A DNA stretch of 44,044 nt from Parendozoicomonas sp. Alg238-R29 (GTDB lineage Bacteria; Pseudomonadota; Gammaproteobacteria; Pseudomonadales; Endozoicomonadaceae). A program made the position numbers and the translations under genes. Positions 1-9,490 of this stretch are shown here, one piece after another. Below the pieces are notes generated by a model, which saw only the letters and a program-made list of their open reading frames with translations, searched no databases and had not been told where the DNA came from. Where the stretch lies: contig NZ_CAMZOG010000033.1 of the NCBI RefSeq assembly GCF_947331445.1, forward strand, positions 1 to 44,044. Reading direction: 5' to 3'. How positions within the stretch are numbered: position 1 is the stretch's first letter; every line of letters begins with the position of its first letter.

Positions 1-1189
1 CCCAGTGAAACTGCACTTTGACCCGGTTGTAATCATCCATATGGATTTCTTCCGAAGAAGGCCCGGTTACCACAGCGCTCTGCAGCCCAAGTATTTGGGG
101 CTTGTTAAATATTGGCAGGGGGCGATAGTCAGCACCTGCAGGGATGCATTGAAATCGGTTACTGTATTGAGGCTCTCTGAAGCTTTCTTCTGCTAAAAAC
201 TGATGAGTCACTGCCAGAATCAAGTGCTCACCTTGCTCTTCAGCATCGGGATGGTGATCCAGAGAAAAGCGCTTACCAGCAGCAAAGCCACTCAAACTAC
301 TACTGCCTTCTACCTGACTGAAGCGACTGTCAAAACCCTCAATAGCCTGCCCCGCAATATCGGAGCCAGCGTTTTTCTCTATGAAGCGGCCGGGATAATA
401 GTAATGCTGAAGGGTTCTCTGAGCTTTCAGCCCTGAAGCACTGTTAACCTTAGTACCCGGCATGGCTTCGGCCAGCTCATAGCTGTAATCAGACGTCTGC
501 ACACTGCCTGCTGTTAAAGAGAAGCTGTGCTGCCAGTCTGTTATCGCCCACTCACGCTTTTTGCTTTCTGCAAAATATTCAATGTCACTGTGCTGAACCT
601 TGGAGAAGCAGCTGTTATCGCTACCGATCACAAGCGTGTGATCACCTTTCTGCTGCTGAATATGATAATGCCAACCTTCTTCATTCAAGATACGGGTAAT
701 AAATGCCAGATCCGTTTCATTAAACTGGACACAGTATTCGCGAGCCTTGTCTCCACTGGCTGCCAGATCCAGTTGGCTGCTGAAACCATGTTCACCAGCA
801 AGAGTCTTGACAATGTCACTGGCTTTTTGCTGTTGAAAAACACGACAGTGTGTCCGGTGTTGTAACAAACTGAACCAGGGAACCAACACTGCCGAGTACT
901 GTTCGTACCCACGGCTTTGCAGCGCACCTGTTTTACGGATATTGACGCAGATTCCGTGAAAGCTGGTTTCCTGGCTTTTACTGCTTCCCTGCTGGGGGCG
1001 ATAATTTACACTGATGCCTTTACCCAGCAGGCTTTTGGGATCTGCCTTTCTGGCAATAAACGACACATGATGCTCATACAGCCCATCAACACTGTCGTGG
1101 CTTTCCAGCCGAGTCACAATCCACTCATCACCGCTCTCGGTCTGGAGAGTCAATGGCCGTTTTTTCGGATCATAATCCTGTGCCGTCAT
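1..1189 (-). CDS. vgrG: VgrG (TssI) spike protein, 5' part only, C-terminus beyond the window
   Basis: Trimeric T6SS spike that caps the Hcp tube and carries effectors. About 396 N-terminal residues are visible, covering the gp27-like barrel region. The segment around residues 95-115 (LVPWFSLL, then CRVFQQQKASDIV) and the motif HMDDYNRVKVQFHW at about residues 382-395 are typical of VgrG. The ATG at 1189 overlaps the TGA of the upstream MFS-fusion gene by 4 bp (ATGA), so translation is probably coupled. The gp5-like needle and any effector extension lie beyond the left edge and cannot be judged. Family assignment is secure; class and cargo are unknown. Confidence 0.95.
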   Translation of the reverse strand, partial: MTAQDYDPKKRPLTLQTESGDEWIVTRLESHDSVDGLYEHHVSFIARKADPKSLLGKGISVNYRPQQGSSKSQETSFHGICVNIRKTGALQSRGYEQYSAVLVPWFSLLQHRTHCRVFQQQKASDIVKTLAGEHGFSSQLDLAASGDKAREYCVQFNETDLAFITRILNEEGWHYHIQQQKGDHTLVIGSDNSCFSKVQHSDIEYFAESKKREWAITDWQHSFSLTAGSVQTSDYSYELAEAMPGTKVNSASGLKAQRTLQHYYYPGRFIEKNAGSDIAGQAIEGFDSRFSQVEGSSSLSGFAAGKRFSLDHHPDAEEQGEHLILAVTHQFLAEESFREPQYSNRFQCIPAGADYRPLPIFNKPQILGLQSAVVTGPSSEEIHMDDYNRVKVQFHW

Positions 1190-3585
1190 AGAGCCTCTCC
1201 AACCCGGCCAGAGTGTGGAACTGTGTTTACTGCACGTTTGTGGGATACAACAGCAAACATGGTCGCTAGAACAAACAGACCACAAGCCATCCAGACCAGA
1301 GCCTGCTGCCCAGAAGTGGCAAATATCAGAATTTGTCCAGCCAGCAATGGTCCAAGAACATGGCCAAAACGCTCAAGGAAACGGTAAAAAGTGACTGTCG
1401 ACTGAAGGCTGATCTGTTGTTCATCAACAACAGAGATCACATGGCTGACGACCGGAGCATTAATACCACCATGGGATAGCCCCAGAAGAAAAACACCGCC
1501 AATGATGATGCTCACGGCCATGAACACCTGCTCGCTACCCACCAGCCAGAAGCCGGTTGCGGTTGTCAGAGTCGCCAGCCCGGACAGCGTCATTGACCAG
1601 GAAAGAATTTTTGCAGTATTACCCTTCTGATCAACCCAACCGGATAACAGCCGTGTACCCAGCAAGACTGCGATAGCATAAGCAATAATAATCTGGCCAA
1701 TGTCTTCACTGGCAAACCCTTGCCGTGATAGAAGCAGAGGCAAGGTAAAAGTCACTATACCGGTCAGTGTTGCTTTCGCCGGCAAACCGATACAGGCCAT
1801 GGCACCCAAAAAGCCACGATGTTTCACTAGCCGACCATACTCAGCAAGATTACTGGAAGGGTTTTCATAACTACGAAGGCTATTATTGTTCGCCGCCAGA
1901 TTTTTTAGCCGGGAACGCTCAAGCATAAGGGCGGCAATGACAAAGCCAACACATCCTGACAACGCACTGATCATGAACACCCCTTGACTGCCCAGATAAC
2001 TGGCCAGAAGTGCTCCTAATGCTGTGCCACAGATAAAACCACCGTTAAAACTGATAACAATAATTGAAGCACCGGATGTACGGTTGCTGGCAGATGTATT
2101 GGCAAGGATTTCATTCTGTACCGCAACCATCAGTAGTCCCTGCCCTGCTCCCGCCAGGACACGGGCCAAAATTATCAGTTCAACGCCACTGTTGGCGGAT
2201 AACCCTGTGAACAGCAGCAGAGCGCCAGCAACGGCCATGGTAAATCCCATCAATAACATAGGATGGTTACCCCAACGACTGCACAACCGGTTACCCGGAA
2301 GTAACATCAGGGCAAAACTCAGGAAATAGAGCATGAACAAGATAGAAGTCAGTCCCGTTCCCAAACCAGCATGAGTAGCCGCCTGATTAAGGAGTTCTGG
2401 AAGAATCGCGGTATAAAGTGACTCCATAAATACAGCGATAAAAAACAGCGGATGTAGAATTTCCAGTGTTCGATCCGAAACTTTCCCTGAGAGTTTTGCT
2501 TTATGCAATGAAGGCTGGCGTACTAAACGGTTAAACAGAAGAGACAATAGCAACGTGGTTAAATACAGAGCGGTAAAGTTTTTACCGGCTCTTAAAACCT
2601 GCAGAACGACTTCAGAAAACGGCATTGTTGTCGTTAACCGCATACCACCACTTGCTAACAACGACTCGTCAGATAGCTGATAAAAATCACCTGCAAGTGG
2701 CCGACCTATCATTTCGTAATCGGAACTATGAGTAATAACACTGTTCTGGCTGAGAGTGATTGCCTGCAGCTCTGGGTTCAACATGTGATATTCCTTCAGC
2801 AACCCATCAATACCACTGAGCATATTCAGGGGAATACCATGGCTGTCTGCCGCAGAGAGCCGGGTCAGCAGAGAGTCATTAACCTGCCGAACCTGATTCC
2901 CTGCACTCTGGATATAAAGCCCAGTCAGTACCAGAACAAGAACCAGAGACATAAGTGAAAATGACAGTGTGAACCAGCCCTGCTCTCGCCAGAATCGTGG
3001 CAGAGGACTGCGAGCCAATAACCAGCTGGCTGGCAAAGTCAGTACAACAAGTGCCAATACAATCACAAATAGAGGAGAGAATATCTGATCAACCATGGTA
3101 TCAATGGCTGACTTCGACAGAACGACCTGCAAATACCCTTCAGCTTCAAGCCGGCCATTCAAAGGCAAACGAAAGGAGATGGCATCGTCATCTTCAGCCA
3201 TCCCCATAGTTTCTGCCGTAACCTCTCTATTCAGCAGAATTTCTCCACTGTGGCGTGGGTAAATCTGCCTGCCACTGCTATCAACAATGGTCATACTGGT
3301 CACGCCACTGTCTGCCAGCAATGTTGATTGAGCCAGCCTGTCCAAACCGGCAATATCATCAAGCGGAATGCCAGAGTGGATGGAATTTTCAATAGAGGTG
3401 CGCACCAGGCCAGCCTGTGCGCCAGCCTGTTCTTGACGAATTTTCTTCACTGTAAGCAGGGTTTCACCATAACCGGCGTATACCAGCAACAACAGAGCAA
3501 GTATCGAAATCAAGGCATTGGAGAAGATTCGCCATAATGACAAACCAGATTCCAATACCTCTATCTCGGGTTTAACTGACTGCAA
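1186..3585 (-). CDS. Membrane protein: two sensor-like extracytoplasmic modules fused to an MFS transporter, inside the T6SS operon
   Basis: The protein has 799 residues. Helices at about 20-40, 170-190, 205-225 and 335-352 bracket two extracytoplasmic loops (about 45-165 and 228-330). A 12-helix major facilitator domain follows from about 378 to 785. The two loops look duplicated: HSGIPLDDIAGLDRL near residue 70 resembles SHGIPLNMLSGIDGL near residue 248. The start is taken as TTG with GGGAG seven bases upstream; it overlaps the end of clpV by 14 bp. The stop overlaps the vgrG start. MFS proteins are not T6SS core components. A sensor-coupled exporter or importer co-expressed with the spike is an inference, and the substrate is unknown. 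The first helices could instead belong to a periplasmic sensing domain fused by chance to a transporter. Confidence 0.85.
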   Translation of the reverse strand: MQSVKPEIEVLESGLSLWRIFSNALISILALLLLVYAGYGETLLTVKKIRQEQAGAQAGLVRTSIENSIHSGIPLDDIAGLDRLAQSTLLADSGVTSMTIVDSSGRQIYPRHSGEILLNREVTAETMGMAEDDDAISFRLPLNGRLEAEGYLQVVLSKSAIDTMVDQIFSPLFVIVLALVVLTLPASWLLARSPLPRFWREQGWFTLSFSLMSLVLVLVLTGLYIQSAGNQVRQVNDSLLTRLSAADSHGIPLNMLSGIDGLLKEYHMLNPELQAITLSQNSVITHSSDYEMIGRPLAGDFYQLSDESLLASGGMRLTTTMPFSEVVLQVLRAGKNFTALYLTTLLLSLLFNRLVRQPSLHKAKLSGKVSDRTLEILHPLFFIAVFMESLYTAILPELLNQAATHAGLGTGLTSILFMLYFLSFALMLLPGNRLCSRWGNHPMLLMGFTMAVAGALLLFTGLSANSGVELIILARVLAGAGQGLLMVAVQNEILANTSASNRTSGASIIVISFNGGFICGTALGALLASYLGSQGVFMISALSGCVGFVIAALMLERSRLKNLAANNNSLRSYENPSSNLAEYGRLVKHRGFLGAMACIGLPAKATLTGIVTFTLPLLLSRQGFASEDIGQIIIAYAIAVLLGTRLLSGWVDQKGNTAKILSWSMTLSGLATLTTATGFWLVGSEQVFMAVSIIIGGVFLLGLSHGGINAPVVSHVISVVDEQQISLQSTVTFYRFLERFGHVLGPLLAGQILIFATSGQQALVWMACGLFVLATMFAVVSHKRAVNTVPHSGRVGEAL

Positions 3586-6148
3586 TACTTAACTCCCGGT
3601 TTTCCACACCAACATCAATACGATTGATACCAAGTCCACCACTGGATCTGACCAGACACTCTCGGGCAAGATTCGGCATAAGCTTCCGATGAATAATCTG
3701 CTCAACAGCTCGGGCACCGGCATGAGGGCTGTTATTCCACATCACCAGGCGCTCTATAGCGTCTTCATCAACCACAAACTCAGCCTGATACTTTTCGGTG
3801 ATGTTGTTCTCTATACGCTTAAGAGCTATACGACAAATTCGCTTCAGCTCATCATCTGTCAAAGGCAGGTAAGGAATAACATGGGCACGACCAATAAAGG
3901 CAGGCTTGAAGTGGTTAAGAAGGTCATCCTCAATATCTGCCATAATGTCGTTGTAATCAGGGTTGAGTGGGTAAACATTTTTGTTAGCTGTAACAAAATC
4001 ACAGATAGCAAAGTCAGCCGCATTAGAGGTCATGATAATCAGAGTGTTGCGGAAATCGACCTCACGTCCTTCACTGTCGGCAATGCGGCCTTTATCAAAT
4101 ATCTGATAGAAAATATCGTGCACACCTTGGTGGGCTTTCTCCATTTCATCAAGCAACAACACAGAGTGAGGATTGCGACGCACAGCTTCGGTCAGTACAC
4201 CGCCTTCTCCGTAGCCCACATAACCTGCGGGGGCTCCCAGTAACATGGAGACTTTGTGTTCCTCCTTGAACTCAGTCATGTTGATGGTGATCAGGTTCTG
4301 CTCACCACCAAACAATTGATCAGCTAAAGCCAGCGCAGTTTCTGTTTTACCTACGCCGGAAGGGCCACACATCAGGAATACGCCCATGGGGCGACGACTA
4401 TCCCCAAGGCCTGTACGGTTGATGCGGATGGCTTCACTGATCGCATTAATCGCCATATTCTGGCCAATAACACGCTGTTTGAGAGACTCCTCCAGGTTCA
4501 AAAGACGCCGTGTTTCATCAGCAACCATCCGGGACGCGGGAATGCCGGTCCAGCTCTCAATAACCTGTGCAACCACCTGATCATCAACCAGAGGCTTAAC
4601 CATGGGCTGATCCCCCTGCAACTCGGTCAGATCAGCTTGCAACTGATGCAAATCAGCTAACTGGATTTCATCCCCTGATTGTTCAAACTCTTTTGACAGT
4701 GAAGTAATTTGTTCAACAAGATATTTCTCCTGCAACCAGCGTGCGTTCAGAGTTGCAACTTCGACACTGATATCGGTCAGGGACTGGTCGAGTTCCTGCA
4801 GCCGTTCACTGTGATCCTGCCCACTAAATCTTTCACTGGTCAGCGCTGCAAGCTCTTGCTCGACATACATTTGCTGCTGCTCAAGTCGACTGATCTGGGC
4901 TGGCGTGGCCTGCATTGATAACCCGATGCGGGAGCATGCCGTATCCAGAAGGCTGATGGCTTTGTCTGGCAACTGTCGTTCAGGGAGATAACGAACAGAC
5001 AGGCCCACGGCGGCTTCTACGGCACTGTCCAGTACTCGAACACCATGGTGCTCCGCCAGAGATGACACCATCCCCCGGACCATTGCAGTAGCATCTTCTT
5101 CCCCCGGCTCATCAACCTTAACCACCTGAAAGCGGCGAGTGAGTGCTGCATCACTCTCAAAATATTTTTTGTACTCGGCCCAGGTTGTTGCCGCAATGGT
5201 ACGAAGTTCTCCCCGTGCCAAAGCTGGCTTGAGAAGATTGGCCGCATCGTTCTGACCAGCGCTGCCTCCAGCGCCAATCAGGGTATGGGCTTCGTCAATA
5301 AACAGAATAATTGGCGTTGCGGAACTCTGGATTTCATTGATGACATCCTGCAAGCGCTTCTCAAATTCGCCTTTAATACTGGCACCAGCCTGCAATAAAG
5401 CCAGATCAAGTGTTCGTAGCTCAACCCCTTGCAGATTATCGGGAACTTCTTTGGCCACTAAGGCACGGGCTAAGCCTTCAACGACTGCAGTTTTACCAAC
5501 ACCAGGCTCTCCAACCAGAATCGGGTTGTTCTGACGACGGCGTGACAACACATCAATCATCTGCCTGATTTCATCCTGTCGGCCACTGATTACATCAATC
5601 TCATCAGCGGTTGCCTGTGCAGTCAGGTTGTGAGTGTACTTTTCGAGGGCAGCTGTCGCAGATGGCAGGTTTTGATCACAACTGTCTGCGTCTGGTTGCT
5701 TACCAAGGCTTTGAAGATTTTCCCGAGAGAGCTTGCGCAATTCCTCTGTCAGAGGAGATGACGCCAGCATAAAGCTATCCCGGTTCACCAGAGCCAGCAG
5801 CAGGTGAGACAGCTGTATCTGAGTTTGACCTGCACTCAGAGAGGCCGCCACCCAGGCATCCTGCATAACATTGACCAGAGTTGATGACAGCGCCGGTGCT
5901 CCCTGATGCCCCCGATCAAATGTCTCTATTCTCTGCTCAAGATTTTGCAACATGATTTCATGGTGAAGACCCGCCTGTTTAGCAATACTGGCAAATCCGG
6001 CTCCTCCCGATGACACCAACTGCCAGAGCCAGTGCTCGACCTCAACAGCTCTGTTTCCCCGACCCGCACAATCTGCGGCGGCGGTTTCCAGTGAAGAGAG
6101 AAGCTCCGGTACTAACCTGTCAATCAACTGCTTGAGTTCCTGCTGCAT
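3572..6148 (-). CDS. clpV: ClpV (TssH) AAA+ ATPase of the T6SS
   Basis: Cytoplasmic hexameric unfoldase that disassembles the contracted TssB-TssC sheath. At 858 residues it is close to the family's usual length. A Clp N-terminal domain (about 1-150) precedes the first AAA+ module with Walker A GEPGVGKT at 213-220 and Walker B ILFIDEAHT. A coiled-coil middle region follows (about 405-500). The second AAA+ module has Walker A GPSGVGKT at about 595-602 and Walker B LLLDEMEKAH, then a ClpB-type D2 C-terminus. The start lies one base after the tssG stop. The N-domain and the T6SS context separate it from the chaperone ClpB. Both ATPase sites look intact. Confidence 0.97.
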   Translation of the reverse strand: MQQELKQLIDRLVPELLSSLETAAADCAGRGNRAVEVEHWLWQLVSSGGAGFASIAKQAGLHHEIMLQNLEQRIETFDRGHQGAPALSSTLVNVMQDAWVAASLSAGQTQIQLSHLLLALVNRDSFMLASSPLTEELRKLSRENLQSLGKQPDADSCDQNLPSATAALEKYTHNLTAQATADEIDVISGRQDEIRQMIDVLSRRRQNNPILVGEPGVGKTAVVEGLARALVAKEVPDNLQGVELRTLDLALLQAGASIKGEFEKRLQDVINEIQSSATPIILFIDEAHTLIGAGGSAGQNDAANLLKPALARGELRTIAATTWAEYKKYFESDAALTRRFQVVKVDEPGEEDATAMVRGMVSSLAEHHGVRVLDSAVEAAVGLSVRYLPERQLPDKAISLLDTACSRIGLSMQATPAQISRLEQQQMYVEQELAALTSERFSGQDHSERLQELDQSLTDISVEVATLNARWLQEKYLVEQITSLSKEFEQSGDEIQLADLHQLQADLTELQGDQPMVKPLVDDQVVAQVIESWTGIPASRMVADETRRLLNLEESLKQRVIGQNMAINAISEAIRINRTGLGDSRRPMGVFLMCGPSGVGKTETALALADQLFGGEQNLITINMTEFKEEHKVSMLLGAPAGYVGYGEGGVLTEAVRRNPHSVLLLDEMEKAHQGVHDIFYQIFDKGRIADSEGREVDFRNTLIIMTSNAADFAICDFVTANKNVYPLNPDYNDIMADIEDDLLNHFKPAFIGRAHVIPYLPLTDDELKRICRIALKRIENNITEKYQAEFVVDEDAIERLVMWNNSPHAGARAVEQIIHRKLMPNLARECLVRSSGGLGINRIDVGVENRELSIAVS

Positions 6149-6149
6149 A

Positions 6150-7223
6150 TTAAAGACCTGCTTTCCTGTTTTGTTTTTTATTGTTTATATAACCGGTGCG
6201 ATGGCTTTCGAGAGTAATCAGTACGTTTTTTGAAACCTCTGCGGAGCCAGTTATGCGAGGTTTATGCAGTCCTGTACCCAGCCCGAGAGCTGCTGATTTT
6301 GTTACAGAGCAGGCATGCCCCGACATCAATTGCGCTTGAGGTAAAAATTCTGACGGGCAATGCAAACAAATAGCAAAATCCACGCGATGCCCGAGAAACA
6401 AACGGCACATCTCGGACATGACTGACATCAATTTCTGATCTCGTTCAAGACGACGTCGATCACGTGCTGATGCAACCCGAATCCGTATTTCCAATCGATC
6501 ACTCGCCAGCCAGGTGCTGCGTCCGACTAAAGCGCCTTGTCCAAGCCGGTTTGTATCTGTGGGCCATGCCGACAGGCCAGTACGACACTCATCTGTCAAA
6601 TAGTGTTTTCTAAGGGGAACAGCCGACACCGAAATATCCATGGCGAAGTAGTCCACTAGAATCTGTTGCAGCAGAGCAGGAGACGTTGACTTCTGACCAA
6701 TCAACCCAGCGTAAGCACTCAGATGATCCGCAGGTATATGCTGTGGTTTTTGCAGACCAGCCAGAGCACACAACTGGTCACCAAGACTAAGGCGAGACGA
6801 AGCTCTTTTATCACTCTCAAAAAGGCAGACAAGACGATTGCGGGTAATAACCCGATAGCTATTCCACAGATTCCTTTGACTGAAAATATCATAAAAATCC
6901 TGCAACCCGGCATTGTCACTGCCAACACGAAGCCGGTGAGCCGAATCCTGATAGCCGTAAGGCAAAACACCATGAATACCGGTTAAAGCCGGCAAGGTCA
7001 CAGACAACGTCCAGTGGCTCCCCATACAGCTTACGCCGGTCACTTCAGCATCAGTGACCCGATAACCAGGATCATTAAGCAGATCCAGAGTAAGAGGTGC
7101 CTGCTGTTTTGAACCAAGCAGGGTTTTGACAGCCTGTGCAAATTGCCACCGTTCAGGTTTTGTCTGCAGTTCAATAGCCAGACTGGCTGGCCGCATTTGG
7201 CTCACCCCTGTCGTCTTGGACAT
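6150..7223 (-). CDS. tssG: TssG (ImpH/VasB family) T6SS baseplate subunit
   Basis: Baseplate wedge protein that works with TssE, TssF and TssK. The protein has 357 residues. The N-terminal RPASLAIELQTKPERWQFAQ and the GIHGVLPYGYQD segment near residue 82 match the family pattern of a G-x-L-P-x-x-Y motif after a beta-rich start. The gene overlaps the end of tssF by 22 bp and has an AGGAG ten bases before ATG. Order tssE-tssF-tssG-clpV is a common T6SS arrangement. A Lys/Asn-rich tail (NNKKQNRK) is unremarkable. Confidence 0.95.
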   Translation of the reverse strand: MSKTTGVSQMRPASLAIELQTKPERWQFAQAVKTLLGSKQQAPLTLDLLNDPGYRVTDAEVTGVSCMGSHWTLSVTLPALTGIHGVLPYGYQDSAHRLRVGSDNAGLQDFYDIFSQRNLWNSYRVITRNRLVCLFESDKRASSRLSLGDQLCALAGLQKPQHIPADHLSAYAGLIGQKSTSPALLQQILVDYFAMDISVSAVPLRKHYLTDECRTGLSAWPTDTNRLGQGALVGRSTWLASDRLEIRIRVASARDRRRLERDQKLMSVMSEMCRLFLGHRVDFAICLHCPSEFLPQAQLMSGHACSVTKSAALGLGTGLHKPRITGSAEVSKNVLITLESHRTGYINNKKQNRKAGL

Positions 7224-9004
7224 TGATAAAACACTCCTGACTCACCTTTCAGGCAAACCTGCAGACGAGTAAAACTATTATGGCCAGCATATCCAGACAG
7301 CACTTGATCAAGCACTTGTATAAACGCCATCATCGACACACCACTGATCCGGGAATCATCCAAAGTCAAAGTGATCTCGGTCCCCTGCATATAGCACTGC
7401 CGCCCCTCAATTTTCATGGGTGCAACCATGACATCAGCCTTGAAATCGACAATCGCTTCAATACAACGGCGCTGCCCGGCATGGCCGGTCAGGTTATACA
7501 GTGATAACAACTCCCGTAATTGCGCCGCAGGGTCATCAGCTCCGAGCAGCGCTTCGAAGTTCAGTTGCAGATGAGCCAACAGAGCCCAGCGATGAGCATG
7601 TCCGGGTTCTGGCTTCCAGGGTGCAGAAACTTTACCTAGTAGTTTGGGCGGAACAGGCAGAGAAAGACTTTCCAGACAAGACAAAGAATGCAGAAGCCCA
7701 AGCTCCAGCGGTTGCTCGCCATTACTGCAAGTCAGCCTTGGAGACAATTGCCTCATCCAGCTCCCTTCAGGGGCTGGTTTCATCGGATCCAGATTCAAAT
7801 CGGTCAGGGACAGCTCACCGTGACTCTCACCTCCTGCACCAGGAGTGCCCTCAGGTTGATAATGCCAATAACAGTCGTGATGTCTGCTCGCTGCTGAATA
7901 TTTTTGCCCGTAAACCGACGGCAAAGGCTCCGGCTTTAATCCGGAGATATCCATAACGGAATCGACCGAAAAAACCTGTTCATGATTGGCAGAGCGGGCG
8001 TCTATCACCAGCGGATAACCCAACCGCGTATGATCGACTTTAAGAGGTTCACCTTTACGCTGATAAAGATTCACCACAGGTGCACAGCCCAACTGAAAGT
8101 TCTCGGGACTGAGAGATCGTGAAAGCTCAACAGGGCAATCTTCCAGATAGATACCCAGTGAGATTTTATTGCCTGAGAAACGGGCCAGTTTATCTTTGAG
8201 GCCTGCGATACGAACAGACAGGAAAACATTCTGGTAGGCAAAATATTCTATCAATAGCTGGTAACCTGGAAAGGTATTACCAGCCAGAGGCAGAACACGC
8301 TCATCAGGGTTCATTAATACAGGCTGCACACTGTCAGCTGGTAAACGCACACGAACACCAAAGCTATCAAACAAAACCAGCCCGCGAACTTTACTGAACA
8401 GTTGGTCGTACAGCTTTTGGGTCAGGTTCAATTCACCTTTCAAATAAATATCGAGAAAGCTCAGATCACCAGTTTTCTGGAACCCTAGACTGGCATCAAG
8501 CAGTTGTATATCCAGCCGTAACATTGCAGCTGGGCTACCTGCTGGTTTTGGTGAAGGGATAGAAAATGGTGTGTGTTCAACAGCCACATCCGCAACCTGA
8601 AATGGCAGAAGTTGCAGAGAACTGCAGGTGCGAAATTCACAATGCCTGTCTTCATCAAGAGTGGCCCGAAAGCGACTCCCTGCGTTAACAGTCTGAATCG
8701 AAGCCACATTCTTCGAAGGTTTCACCTGCATCATTCCGACACAGGGTAAGGGTCGCAGAAAATGAGGGAACAACAGGTTGAATAGTGGTTCTGTCAGCTG
8801 TGGTAATTCCTCGTCCAACTGCTGGCTCAAACGGGCATTCAGCAAAGCCACAGACTCAACCAGACGGGAAACATCCGGGTCTTCAACAGCCTCACCACTG
8901 ACACCAAGACTGCGAGCCAATCCAGGATGCTCGCTGGCAAACTGTCCAGCCTGTTTACGAAACCAGGACAGTTCACGCTCATACCAGAGAGAAAGGTCAG
9001 ACAT
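7202..9004 (-). CDS. tssF: TssF (ImpG/VasA family) T6SS baseplate subunit
   Basis: Major wedge subunit of the T6SS baseplate, cytoplasmic. The N-terminus LSLWYERELSWFRKQAGQFA, followed by PDVSRLVESVALLNARL and FNLLFPHFLRPLP, is highly characteristic of this family. The start is set at the ATG at 9004 (600 residues) because GGAG sits six bases upstream; an in-frame ATG at 9016 and a TTG at 9019 are possible but lack such a site. The length is normal for the family. It lies 45 bp after tssE and overlaps tssG, so the baseplate genes are a tight cassette. Confidence 0.96.
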   Translation of the reverse strand: MSDLSLWYERELSWFRKQAGQFASEHPGLARSLGVSGEAVEDPDVSRLVESVALLNARLSQQLDEELPQLTEPLFNLLFPHFLRPLPCVGMMQVKPSKNVASIQTVNAGSRFRATLDEDRHCEFRTCSSLQLLPFQVADVAVEHTPFSIPSPKPAGSPAAMLRLDIQLLDASLGFQKTGDLSFLDIYLKGELNLTQKLYDQLFSKVRGLVLFDSFGVRVRLPADSVQPVLMNPDERVLPLAGNTFPGYQLLIEYFAYQNVFLSVRIAGLKDKLARFSGNKISLGIYLEDCPVELSRSLSPENFQLGCAPVVNLYQRKGEPLKVDHTRLGYPLVIDARSANHEQVFSVDSVMDISGLKPEPLPSVYGQKYSAASRHHDCYWHYQPEGTPGAGGESHGELSLTDLNLDPMKPAPEGSWMRQLSPRLTCSNGEQPLELGLLHSLSCLESLSLPVPPKLLGKVSAPWKPEPGHAHRWALLAHLQLNFEALLGADDPAAQLRELLSLYNLTGHAGQRRCIEAIVDFKADVMVAPMKIEGRQCYMQGTEITLTLDDSRISGVSMMAFIQVLDQVLSGYAGHNSFTRLQVCLKGESGVFYQCPRRQG

Positions 9005-9049
9005 ACTTGTCTCCATCAACAGCCTGACGGTGTTCGTATATCCACAGAG

Positions 9050-9490
9050 TCATGGCTGGTACCCCTCAATCATTAAGGTACTGTTAGTCAAATTAATTGT
9101 GGTATCGAAGACTTCCCGCTCACCATTCTGTCCAGCAACAGAAGCTTCAATATGGAAACAGAGGGCATTGTGTTGCTCGTCTATCTGTTCCAACTCAACA
9201 ACGATTTGCTGCAAACGGGGTTCGAAGGTCTGGATAAGACCTTCTAGATCACGGCAGATCTCACTGATTTCCACGGAGTTTCGACAACGGTGCAGATTCC
9301 CCATGCCGTAGTTGTAAAGAGAACACTTAAGCTCAATGCTTGATGCATTAACTTCAGCCACTGAGCGACGGGATTCCAGCACCATTTCTAGATTGCGACA
9401 GACTGATTCACGTAAGTCCGTGCTGTAAGGTACGTTCGTATTCTGCTGTGCACCGGACTGATGATCCAGGAAGTGATCCAGTAAACTCAT
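9050..9490 (-). CDS. tssE: TssE, gp25-like T6SS baseplate protein
   Basis: Small baseplate protein related to phage T4 gp25 and thought to start sheath polymerisation. It has 146 residues, within the usual range. It begins MSLLDHFLDHQ and carries the family features SVCRNLEMVLESRR and SLYNYGMGNLH, the second corresponding to the conserved Y-G-x-x-D/N region. The ATG overlaps the preceding stop by 4 bp (ATGA) and has GGGAG six bases upstream. Position between the sheath and tssF supports the call. Confidence 0.94.
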   Translation of the reverse strand: MSLLDHFLDHQSGAQQNTNVPYSTDLRESVCRNLEMVLESRRSVAEVNASSIELKCSLYNYGMGNLHRCRNSVEISEICRDLEGLIQTFEPRLQQIVVELEQIDEQHNALCFHIEASVAGQNGEREVFDTTINLTNSTLMIEGYQP

